From positions 1 to 40,589 of the forward strand of contig JABHEG010000062.1 of the NCBI GenBank assembly GCA_018676675.1: DNA of 40,589 bases. The letters are read 5' to 3'. Of this stretch, positions 15,490-23,537 are shown piece after piece. Under the pieces are notes generated by a model. The model was not told the origin of the DNA and made no database searches. It saw nothing but the letters and a program-made list of their open reading frames with translations. The translations under genes and the position numbers were made by a program. How positions within the stretch are numbered: position 1 is the first letter of the stretch; every line of letters begins with the position of its first letter. Origin of the DNA: Lentisphaerota bacterium (GTDB lineage Bacteria > Verrucomicrobiota > Lentisphaeria > Oligosphaerales > JABHEG01).

Positions 15490-17686
15490 CCCCCTCCTGT
15501 CTTACAAGTCGCCAACAGCGGTGAGCGCCGTGGATCTGGAAATCAGGGGGAAGTGTCTGGTTCGTGATCTCACGGATGTTGCTCACTCCCTCGAGATCGT
15601 CCGCTTCGAACTTGAACCGGCGACGGTTCGTGGAAAACAGGCAAGCCCCACCCGGACGAAGCCGCGCCAAGGACAGCTCAAGCAGCTCGCGATGATTGCG
15701 CTGAACATCGAAGACAGTATCGGTGGACTTGCTGTTGGAGAAGGTTGGGGGATCGACAATGACAACATCAAACAACTCCTGCGAAGACCGCAGAAATGTG
15801 AAGACGTCGGCCTTTTCCAGGCGGTGTTGTAGGTCATCAGTGATGCCATTTCGTCTCAAGTTGCGTCGGGCCCACTCGAGATAGGTCGAAGACAGGTCAA
15901 CCGAACACGTTGATCTGGCCCCACCGGCCGCGGCATAGACCGAGAAGGACCCCGTGTAGCAAAAGAGATTGAGGAGGTCCTTGCCGTTCGCGATCTTCCG
16001 GACCATGGCTCGCGTCTGCCGATGGTCAAGGAAAAGTCCCGTATCGATGTAGTCGCTGAGGTTCACCTCGAACTCAAGGCCCCCTTCATGCGCAACCATC
16101 GTTTGCCGGGCTGTATCGACACGTTCATGCTGCGTCTTCCCCAATTGACGCCGCCGACCCTTCAGGTAGACCTTGTCGCGTGGCACGCCAAGCGTGCCGG
16201 ACAGAGTGTCAGTCATCAGTTCCAGCCACGTCTCGTGTTGCCCCGCGACGTGGGCGTCGCGCCGTTCGTACTCCGTTACGTGGAGGCAGTCCTCGTAGCG
16301 GTCCACAACCAAAGGCACTCCCGGGACGTCGCGATCATAGATCCGGAAGCACGTGATTCCCTGTTTGGTGGGCCAACGGCGGAAATGGCGGGAACGCTTC
16401 TCCAGACGCCGCTGAAAAGTCGCTGCCTGCTCTTCCGCGCCTTCAGGAACCCCCCCGAATGCCGGTTGCCACTCCACCACATCTCTCTGAGATTCCACCT
16501 GAGAGTTGTCACCCGCCGTCCCTTCTCGCTCCTCTTCCTGCTCTCCACTCGACCGAGTCTGCGGGGGACGTGGACCGTGGAACTGGAAGTACGTGCAGGC
16601 AATCCGCCCGTTGTAGAGCTTGCGTCGCCGGTCTGCCCGGCGGCCGATGATGGCCTCAAAGTCAGCCTGTGAAAGCAAGACATAGTGAGACCACGTTGAG
16701 AAACGCCCAAGAACGCCAGGCATCGCCTGGTACAGTTGCTCAACCAGGCGCTGTTCCCCAAGTCGCTCACCATACGGTGGATTCGTGATCACGCAGCCAT
16801 AGTCCCGGGAGCTCGAAACATCAAGAAAATCGCGTTCCTCCCAACAGATGTGTTCGCCTACTCCTGCCAGGGCAGCGTGCTCGCGAGAGAGCTCAATGGC
16901 AGCAGGATCGCAATCGCTCCCCAACAACGACAGTGAGACGTCACTCCGGACGGCTTCCTGCGCTTCCTTACGGGCCTCCTGCCACAAGGCCGGGGGCAAG
17001 GCTGGCCAGGATTCAGATATGAAGTTTCGATGCAATCCCGGGGCGCGGTTCAGGCCGATCAAGGCGGCCTCAATCGGGATCGTTCCACTCCCACAGAACG
17101 GATCCAGTAGGGGGCGGTCGGGCCGCCAATAGCTCAGCATGACCAGTGCGGCGGCCAGAGTCTCTTTCAGCGGGGCCGGCCCCGAACGTTGCCGGTAACC
17201 CCGCTTGTGCAGGCCAACACCGCTGGTGTCAAGCGTGAGACTCACCTCGTCATCGAGCAGGCTCACCTCAATACGGTACTCGGGGCCATCCTCAGGCAGA
17301 TCACTTACCCCGTGACCGCGCCGCAGTCGCTCAACCACGGCCTTCTTGACGATGCGCTGACAGGCAGGAACACTGCTCAGTTGAGAACGGATTGACTTGC
17401 CGACCACGGGGAATCGAGCATCCGCCGGAAGCCAACGTTCCCAGGCCAAGGCGGTTGTGCAATCGAACAACTCACCAAAGTCCCGAGCCTTGAAGTGCCC
17501 TACCTCAATGAGTACACGATCAGATGTCCGGAGCCACAGATTGGCTCGACAGATCGCCGAGAGATCCCCCTTGAAACGAACTCGTCCCGCCTCTACTGCC
17601 GTCTCATCATAGCCCAGTGCCGTCAGTTCACGAACGACGATCGCCTCAAGGCCGAACGCCGCCGTCGCTACCAGTGTCTCAGACAT
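15473..17686 (-). CDS. rlmKL: 23S rRNA m2G2445/m7G2069 methyltransferase RlmKL
   Basis: A 737-aa fused rRNA methyltransferase that modifies two guanines of domain V of 23S rRNA using S-adenosylmethionine. Residues 1-160 hold the THUMP region. The first Rossmann methylase (about 165-370) has L-D-P-F-C-G-S-G-T-I-P-I-E-A (194-207) for SAM binding and catalytic T-N-P-P-Y-G (301-306). A charged linker near 375-430 leads into the second, RlmI-like methylase, with F-C-Y-T-G-S-F-S and V-D-P-P-T-F-S-N-S-K. Length fits the fused enzyme (about 700 aa). I trimmed the frame to the ATG at 17684-17686, where homology starts and AAAGGTG precedes it. It is the first gene of the minus-strand series and overlaps the 57-aa ORF, so read-through may tie the lyase genes to a housekeeping promoter. 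Confidence 0.93.
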   Translation of the reverse strand: MSETLVATAAFGLEAIVVRELTALGYDETAVEAGRVRFKGDLSAICRANLWLRTSDRVLIEVGHFKARDFGELFDCTTALAWERWLPADARFPVVGKSIRSQLSSVPACQRIVKKAVVERLRRGHGVSDLPEDGPEYRIEVSLLDDEVSLTLDTSGVGLHKRGYRQRSGPAPLKETLAAALVMLSYWRPDRPLLDPFCGSGTIPIEAALIGLNRAPGLHRNFISESWPALPPALWQEARKEAQEAVRSDVSLSLLGSDCDPAAIELSREHAALAGVGEHICWEERDFLDVSSSRDYGCVITNPPYGERLGEQRLVEQLYQAMPGVLGRFSTWSHYVLLSQADFEAIIGRRADRRRKLYNGRIACTYFQFHGPRPPQTRSSGEQEEEREGTAGDNSQVESQRDVVEWQPAFGGVPEGAEEQAATFQRRLEKRSRHFRRWPTKQGITCFRIYDRDVPGVPLVVDRYEDCLHVTEYERRDAHVAGQHETWLELMTDTLSGTLGVPRDKVYLKGRRRQLGKTQHERVDTARQTMVAHEGGLEFEVNLSDYIDTGLFLDHRQTRAMVRKIANGKDLLNLFCYTGSFSVYAAAGGARSTCSVDLSSTYLEWARRNLRRNGITDDLQHRLEKADVFTFLRSSQELFDVVIVDPPTFSNSKSTDTVFDVQRNHRELLELSLARLRPGGACLFSTNRRRFKFEADDLEGVSNIREITNQTLPPDFQIHGAHRCWRLVRQEGDDTIA

Positions 17687-18019
17687 GCTCACCTTTTCTC
17701 TGGATGTCTTTGCGAGCCGTCGGCAGGCACGGTCACCGCCACGCCACACCAGAACGCGGGCGCTTTCCCCCATGAACTTAGCACGTGATGCCCCCATTGC
17801 AGGGCCTTGTGCACCGCAGTCGACGTCCATCTCGAACGATCAATCAAGGAGGTGAGTCCTCAAAGACCACGGGAAGTCCCGACAGACTGAGCATGAACCC
17901 TCTTGAGCGGATATGCTACTGTATGCCTGCAAGCCGAGTAAGAGCGGCTGCGGAAACGCCTCACACGCCGCGTTGACAGTGCGGCCCCGGAGAGTGGCGA
18001 GAAGGCTCTGCTGCGCTCC

Positions 18020-18025
18020 TATACT
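18020..18025 (+). promoter_or_regulatory. Putative -10 box of the giant hydrolase gene
   Basis: TATACT differs from TATAAT at one position. It stands 92 bases before the ATG at 18118 and 17 bases before the palindrome. Transcription would start near 18032. No good -35 is found at 17 bases spacing, so this is a weak call and an activator may be needed. Confidence 0.28.
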
Positions 18026-18042
18026 CGGAAAAGCTCTGCCAG

Positions 18043-18061
18043 CTTGTCCTGTCAGGACAAG
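18043..18061. promoter_or_regulatory. Perfect 19-bp palindrome, operator candidate
   Basis: CTTGTCCTGTCAGGACAAG has two nine-base arms that are exact reverse complements around a single T. A one-base centre cannot form a tight hairpin at full length, so binding of a dimeric regulator is more likely than an RNA structure. It lies 57 bases upstream of the giant hydrolase gene and just past the putative -10 box, where a repressor would block initiation. The regulator is not encoded next to it. Confidence 0.45.
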
Positions 18062-18117
18062 GTCAGTGGAGACGAAGACATCTGCTGAGGCAAAGCCGGA
18101 GAGAACGCAATCGCCGA

Positions 18118-21100
18118 ATGTGCCTAGCCCCCGCAACAGTAACGTCCCATACGGCCCTCCGTGCCCTTGGTTGTGTCCTTGCACTGCTGCTCTGCGCGGC
18201 GGCCCGGACACAAACCCAGGAACGTGCGGACATCACGGTCACAACCACCGTTCTAGCTCCAGCCGGAGAGCGGTTTGGGGTGAACATTGATTACGAAGCC
18301 CTCAACAACTGGACCATTGACCCCGGCTTCGAACCGCAAGTCATGCGACTGCGACTCACCGCTGACGGAGGCTCTGAGACCACGATCATCAAAGACCAGG
18401 GGGCCACCACAAGCTACTGGGACACTCTTTCCGATGGCTTTTTCAACGGGGCTGTTGCCCGAGTCTATCGAGTCGTTGAGGGGGAACTCCAGAAGCTTCG
18501 GGAAGCAACCGTAGTTGACTATTGGGCAAGCGAGGCCAACGGGTACTGGCTTTCCCTCGCTGAGACCGGTCCTCCAGTTGTCGCAGGTGACATCGTTTTT
18601 CTCGATCTCGTTGCCGATGACCCGCGCCCTGAACTGACCCACGAACGCATGTCGTTCATCCGCCGTCCTGTTTCCGGGGCCTGGGAGGTGACTGGTCCCG
18701 CCACCTACCGGCGCGACCCCACAACTCAAGCTCCCGCCGATGGCGGCCAAACATCGCTTCGACTTGAGACTGAAACCGCCGAATCGATCAGCATCAGCCA
18801 GTTCTTCTACGGATCACCCGAGTCAGGCTACCCACAGTTCGTGCCCGGGCACCCCTACCGACTGTCCGTCTGGCTCAAACAGGAGTCCCTGGGACCCCCG
18901 GCGGCACAGGTCCGATTCACCGGCGACTATGCTGAACATATAGAGACTGAGTTCGAAGGCATCACTGACCAATGGCAGCAGTTTACCTACGATTTCGTTG
19001 GCCCACCACACCCGGGTAACGGGTCGCCAGTCATAAAACACGCTCTGTCTTTCATGGGGCCGGGGACACTTTGGGTGGACAACTTCACCATCCATGACCC
19101 CGACTATCCCGCGATGGACCTCGTTCCCCGCGCTCGCCAGTCGCTGGTGGATTTCCGTCCGGGGGCCGTCCGGATCTGGAGTGGACAAACCAACACGACC
19201 TGGGGAACGACGCTGGAAAACTGGACTAACCCGGAACTCCTGCGACAGCTGACTTGGGACGCGAACGCAGGTTCGGTGATGACGCCGAGCTTCGGCCTCC
19301 CAACCGCCCTGGAAGCAACCCGACAAGCCGGAGGAACGCCCTGGCTGATCGTTGGAAATTACTTTGACGAGGCCGAATGGCTGGGGTTGATCGAGTACTT
19401 GGCCGGCCCAGCGGGCACCGAGTACGGCGACCGCCGAATCCAGTGCGGCCAAACACGCCCGTGGTCGGAAGAATTCAGCCGGATCAGGATCGAGTACGGG
19501 AACGAAAGCTGGAATCCACTCTTTTCTCCCTGGAATTTCACCAACCCGGACCTCTACAGCGCTTTTGCCGAGTACTTCTTCAGCGTTGCCAAATCGAGCC
19601 CTTACTGGGGAGACATTTCAGAACGCATTGACTTCATCGTCAACGGATGGTTCATCCAGCCTGACTCCGATGGCTTTGGCGTTCGGGCTGTGACCCAATC
19701 TCCCAGTGCATCAATCACGGATATCACAGCGTACGTCGGGGGCTGGGAAGCCGGGGGATCAGTTGCCGGGGACCTCCTCTCAGATGCAGGCTTCGAAAAC
19801 ACCCTCACGTTTGGACCTCGCGAGTACTTTTCTGCCGTTGACAACCACATTGTAACGCAGCGTCAACTCCGGGAAGCAGGGCAAACCTACGAGCTGGCCG
19901 TCTACGAGGGGGGACCAGGCTATGATCTCCCAACCCCGGACGCTCCGGCCAACACCATTCAAGAAATCTACGGCAAGAGCCTTGCAGGCGCTGTCACCAC
20001 GCTGGACTGTTTCCTGTACAACGCCAGCCGGGGGATTTCTCCCCAGTGTTTCTTCCGTTACCAACCCGGGCCCAACTGGGCCTCACACACTAGTGTCCTG
20101 GAAGGCTTCCGGCCGCATCCCTGCTTCCTCGCCCTCGAGATGCACAACCGGTATGCCGGAGGCGAACCAGTCGCAACCCGTACTCAAAGCGTGCCAGTGT
20201 TCTCGGCAACTGGCGATCAGGCGGAAGCCGTCCCTCTGGTTGAGACCTATGCGTTTCGCGACGGCGACCGCTGGTCGGTCTTCGCCCTGTCACGAAGCAG
20301 GGACCGTGTCATCCCTGTGACGCTGCACCTGCCCTTCACTGCCGCCGAAGGTGGCCGGCAGTACACGCTGACCGGCAGCCCCGACGCAACCAATTTGGTG
20401 GTCCCAACGCTTGGGATCGACGAGCGTGACCTTCCGCCCTTCAGTCCGGAACTGGAGTTCGATCTGCCACCGGCCACGGTGATGCTCTTCGTCTGGGCAA
20501 ACTGCGAACTCCCTCCCCTGCCTGAGCGCCCGATCCCCACAGTCTCGCTGCATCCTCAACAGACTCCCACAACTGCCGCGGCCGAAGCCAGATTCCTGGT
20601 CACATTCACAGAACCCGTTGAGGGGTTCACAGCCGCGGATGTCGCCGTCAGCGGCGATGCGTTGGCCGATACCGTGAGCGTCGAACTCGAGGACCCGCTG
20701 GATATGGGAGCCTATGTCGTTCGAGCCCAAGGCATGCGGGCAGAAGGGACAGTTCAGATGACGGTCCTGGACGAAGCCGCGATGACTGCGGACGGACGGC
20801 TCTCCCAAGCACCAGTAGTCCTGGCGGACTCGGTCATCTACTCACCAAACCCAGCCGGAAACCGTCTACTCGCCTACGACGACTTCAATCTCTCACCGAA
20901 TGATGCTCCCCACCCGCCCTTCCTGGCGGAGGCGACCTCAGGAGCCGGCTGGGCAGGAGGATGGAATGTCCAGAATTTTGTTGCCCCTGACACCTATGGT
21001 GCCGGGTACCAAATTGCTCTGGAAAGCCTGCCCTATGATGGACTTATCACAACCGGAAACCACGCTCTGGGAGGACGGAGTTACGAACTGGCCGGGCGAG

Positions 21101-23286
21101 AATTGGATGTCGTTGGGCGGTTTGGTCATGCCATTCGTGAACCAGCCCAGAGCCCTCCGACGATCGGCAGACTCGGGACCACCCTGTGGCTCAGCTTCCT
21201 GGTGCGGAAAGAGACCGAAGCGCAGGACGAGTGCTTCATCTACCTCGGTCGGGCTCCGCTGGCTCACGATCCAAGAATCGCCGTCGGCTCTATATTCAAT
21301 CCGGAAACAGGAGAGCGGCGTTGGACCCTTGCGCTTGTCCACGATGAAACGCTTCTGCTACACCATGAGACGAGTGGACGGATGGCCACGATCGGCACCA
21401 CTGACCTGGCCGTCCTACGCTGTGACTTCGCGCACGTGACCCGCTTCCGCCTGTGGATCAACCCGACGCCACTCTCAAGCGAAAACGCCCCGGTCATTGC
21501 TGACCTCGATGTGAATGGAACACCTGGCCTCGATTACAGTTTCCGTTCACTGGGGATGCATCCCGGAAACGATGTCGCCTCCGGAGCAGTGGATGAGATC
21601 CGGATCGGCAACTCCTTCCTGAGTGTTACCCCCGCCCCGGGTGCCGCTCCGACGGTCACACAGCCCCCGCAAAGCCAGACAGTGGCACTGGGAAGCGAAG
21701 TCGTCCTGAGCGTCTCGGCAACGGGAGATGAACTCACCTATCAGTGGCGAAAGGATGGTAGGAACATCCCGGAGGCCACCTCCAGCACACTGTCTTTCTC
21801 TCCTTTCCTTCGGGCCGACGAGGCCGTGTATGATGTGGCCTTGACGACCAGCTCTGTGTCGGCCATGAGCGCTCCGGCAGTTCTTGCCTTTACGGAGGAT
21901 GTTGGTCCGCCTGCGATCGTGCAGTCCCCCCAATCCATAGAAGCTGATTTGGGGGATGTGGTGACATTCACGGTCGAGGCGTCGGGGCTCCCGACTCCCA
22001 TCTACCAATGGGAGAAGGACGGTGTCGCGATCGGTCCTGGCACATCACGAATGCTGCCCCTTCCCTATGCTCTCCCCGAGGATGCCGGGGATTACCGCGT
22101 CACAGTCTCCAACGAACACGGCACGGTGACCAGCACCATCGCGAACCTGACTGTCACAGCATCAGAAACTGTTGTTCCCGAGCCGCTTCTCGGTCCATAC
22201 CCCCAGGCCTTCCGCCCGGGACAGACGATCGCTCTCTCCGCCCTCGCCAACGGATACCCGCCACCGACTTGGCAGTGGCAGAAAGATGGCGTTGACATCC
22301 TCGGCGAAACGTCGCCGGCCTTAGTGATCCATGGAGCCCAGCTCACCGATGCAGGAAACTACCTCGTCATCATGACGAACGAAGCAGGCGTGACTGAGAG
22401 TCCGGTTGCCTGGGTGCGCCAGGAGCACCCGGTCAGTGTGATTGCCGTTGGCCCCGGCACGGCTGACCTGAAGCTCGAGAACGGAAGAGGAGTTTCCCCA
22501 GACGACTGGATCGCTGAAGGCCAGATCCTGCTTCTTAGTGCAACTCCGGATTTCGCCTATGCCTTTGACCGCTGGGAAGGCGATTTCGGGCAGACGGTCG
22601 ATCAGACAAGCCCGGACATCACGTTCCCGCTGGCAGGTCCTCTCGATCTGCAGGCCATCTTTAAGGATGGTGACTGGGATGAAGATGGCCTTCCTGATCC
22701 CTGGGAGTTGGGCATCTGGTCCGCGATCGATGCAGAGGGAGCCGGCGGAGAGGATAACCCGGACTTCGATCTCCTCAGTAATGCCCAGGAGTACGCGCTC
22801 GACACCAATCCGCTTCAGACAACGCTTCAGTTCGTCCCGGGTTGGAATCTCTTCTCCCTTCCCAAATCCGCCCCGCCGGGGGCATATCTGGAAGATCAGC
22901 TTGGCGCGATTGCGGATCTCCCGATCTGGTCGTGGGAGGGAGACGCATACGTGCGGGTAAACACGCAAGCCACGCGCGCCGCCTCTCAGCCTCTGGAGCC
23001 GGCCAAAGCGTACTGGCTCCACACAACCACTCCTCTGTTACTCGAACCGACAGGTACGGGGTGGGACAATGGCGTCGCCGACCTTGTTCCCGGGTGGAAC
23101 CTGGTTGGCCCCGTCCAGGGAGGCGAACTCCCCGTGCAGAACAGGCTCTACGAAGCCGTATGGTTCACGGATGTGTGGACGTGGGACGTCGAGAACCAGC
23201 GCTACGTCAAAGTGCAAAGTACCGTGCAATCTACCTGTGGATACTGGCTGTTCAGCACCGGTTCCCCGCAGCTCGTCCTCCCGTAG
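18118..23286 (+). CDS. Giant exported modular clan GH-A hydrolase-like protein
   Basis: A 1722-aa protein with signal peptide (hydrophobic core A-L-G-C-V-L-A-L-L-L-C, about residues 16-30). Modules in order: beta-sandwich, CBM4/9-like part near 165-330; a clan GH-A barrel to about 660 with E-Y-G-N-E-S-W (acid/base E463) and V-Y-E-G-G-P-G-Y (candidate nucleophile E597), closest in style to GH39/GH51; a beta-sandwich tail to 800; a bacterial Ig-like module (about 805-910) with F-T-E-P-V-E-G-F-T-A-A-D-V; a LamG-like module (918-1175); three Ig modules (1177-1440) each with Y/W-Q-W-x-K-D-G; an InlB-type repeat (1438-1518); a calcium loop D-W-D-E-D-G-L-P-D-P-W-E (1519-1530); and two C-terminal PGWNL repeats (1574-1650 and 1658-1722). 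It probably degrades a polysaccharide on or outside the cell surface. The ATG has GGAGAG about 14 bases upstream. Substrate and exact family remain open. Confidence 0.85.
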   Translation: MCLAPATVTSHTALRALGCVLALLLCAAARTQTQERADITVTTTVLAPAGERFGVNIDYEALNNWTIDPGFEPQVMRLRLTADGGSETTIIKDQGATTSYWDTLSDGFFNGAVARVYRVVEGELQKLREATVVDYWASEANGYWLSLAETGPPVVAGDIVFLDLVADDPRPELTHERMSFIRRPVSGAWEVTGPATYRRDPTTQAPADGGQTSLRLETETAESISISQFFYGSPESGYPQFVPGHPYRLSVWLKQESLGPPAAQVRFTGDYAEHIETEFEGITDQWQQFTYDFVGPPHPGNGSPVIKHALSFMGPGTLWVDNFTIHDPDYPAMDLVPRARQSLVDFRPGAVRIWSGQTNTTWGTTLENWTNPELLRQLTWDANAGSVMTPSFGLPTALEATRQAGGTPWLIVGNYFDEAEWLGLIEYLAGPAGTEYGDRRIQCGQTRPWSEEFSRIRIEYGNESWNPLFSPWNFTNPDLYSAFAEYFFSVAKSSPYWGDISERIDFIVNGWFIQPDSDGFGVRAVTQSPSASITDITAYVGGWEAGGSVAGDLLSDAGFENTLTFGPREYFSAVDNHIVTQRQLREAGQTYELAVYEGGPGYDLPTPDAPANTIQEIYGKSLAGAVTTLDCFLYNASRGISPQCFFRYQPGPNWASHTSVLEGFRPHPCFLALEMHNRYAGGEPVATRTQSVPVFSATGDQAEAVPLVETYAFRDGDRWSVFALSRSRDRVIPVTLHLPFTAAEGGRQYTLTGSPDATNLVVPTLGIDERDLPPFSPELEFDLPPATVMLFVWANCELPPLPERPIPTVSLHPQQTPTTAAAEARFLVTFTEPVEGFTAADVAVSGDALADTVSVELEDPLDMGAYVVRAQGMRAEGTVQMTVLDEAAMTADGRLSQAPVVLADSVIYSPNPAGNRLLAYDDFNLSPNDAPHPPFLAEATSGAGWAGGWNVQNFVAPDTYGAGYQIALESLPYDGLITTGNHALGGRSYELAGRELDVVGRFGHAIREPAQSPPTIGRLGTTLWLSFLVRKETEAQDECFIYLGRAPLAHDPRIAVGSIFNPETGERRWTLALVHDETLLLHHETSGRMATIGTTDLAVLRCDFAHVTRFRLWINPTPLSSENAPVIADLDVNGTPGLDYSFRSLGMHPGNDVASGAVDEIRIGNSFLSVTPAPGAAPTVTQPPQSQTVALGSEVVLSVSATGDELTYQWRKDGRNIPEATSSTLSFSPFLRADEAVYDVALTTSSVSAMSAPAVLAFTEDVGPPAIVQSPQSIEADLGDVVTFTVEASGLPTPIYQWEKDGVAIGPGTSRMLPLPYALPEDAGDYRVTVSNEHGTVTSTIANLTVTASETVVPEPLLGPYPQAFRPGQTIALSALANGYPPPTWQWQKDGVDILGETSPALVIHGAQLTDAGNYLVIMTNEAGVTESPVAWVRQEHPVSVIAVGPGTADLKLENGRGVSPDDWIAEGQILLLSATPDFAYAFDRWEGDFGQTVDQTSPDITFPLAGPLDLQAIFKDGDWDEDGLPDPWELGIWSAIDAEGAGGEDNPDFDLLSNAQEYALDTNPLQTTLQFVPGWNLFSLPKSAPPGAYLEDQLGAIADLPIWSWEGDAYVRVNTQATRAASQPLEPAKAYWLHTTTPLLLEPTGTGWDNGVADLVPGWNLVGPVQGGELPVQNRLYEAVWFTDVWTWDVENQRYVKVQSTVQSTCGYWLFSTGSPQLVLP

Positions 23287-23306
23287 AGTTGCCCTTCTGA
23301 CAACAT

Positions 23307-23315
23307 TGGTATAGT
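23307..23315 (+). promoter_or_regulatory. Extended -10 promoter, second copy of TGGTATAGT
   Basis: TGGTATAGT is identical to the element before the sigma factor gene. A weak TTGCCC lies 15 bases upstream. Transcription would start near 23322, directly before AAGGAGGG (23323-23330) and an ATG at 23337. It lies 21 bases after the stop of the giant hydrolase gene. Confidence 0.4.
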
Positions 23316-23321
23316 TTTCCG

Positions 23322-23518
23322 TAAGGAGGGCGTCCGATGTTCTGCCCAAGCCAATCTTACTACCCACACACACGCACCACCCAGCGTAACCTCGACGCGG
23401 ATAGGTTGTGGTCCCCGGATGAAGCCCACCTCAAAACACCCATCGATCCGCCGGGTCTACTATGGTACACCGGTACACTCACGAACGCGTGCCGCGGCTT
23501 TCCCGGCACGCGTTTTCT
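23322..23518 (+). ncRNA. Orphan short transcription unit (small RNA or broken small gene)
   Basis: Between the extended -10 box at 23307-23315 and the terminator at 23484-23518 lies a unit of about 200 bases. It starts with a strong ribosome site, AAGGAGGG, six bases before ATG 23337. That frame has no stop before the terminator; it stays open to 23654, running antisense into the 3' end of the helicase gene. So the transcript is a ribosome-loaded RNA without an in-frame stop, a frameshifted small gene, or a regulatory RNA. The encoded start, MFCPSQSYYPHTRTTQRNL, is not recognised. Confidence 0.33.
23484..23518 (+). terminator. Strong factor-independent terminator
   Basis: An 11-base perfect stem, 23484-23494 (AACGCGTGCCG) with 23504-23514, closes a nine-base loop and is followed by TTCT after the stem's own TT, giving TTTTCT at the base. 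It serves plus-strand transcripts, that is the giant hydrolase gene and/or the short unit before it. It also lies just past the 3' end of the convergent helicase gene, but the U tract on that strand is poor. Confidence 0.75.
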
Positions 23519-23537
23519 GTCCCTTCCCCGAGCGCTG

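Larger units (their letters stand above)
17687..18117. other. Divergent intergenic region, 431 bases
   Basis: This gap separates the minus-strand RlmKL gene and the plus-strand giant hydrolase gene. It holds a perfect ten-base anti-16S match AAGGAGGTGA (17846-17855) with no start codon in range on that strand, an isolated TTGACA (17973-17978) without a -10 at normal spacing, a TATACT (18020-18025) and a perfect 19-bp palindrome (18043-18061). Small frames inside show no coding character. I see no tRNA or riboswitch I can name. Confidence 0.5.

Noticed and set aside
15206..15832. 208-codon plus-strand frame
   Set aside because: Antisense to the rlmKL 3' end, the 57-aa ORF and the lyase start; no ribosome site.
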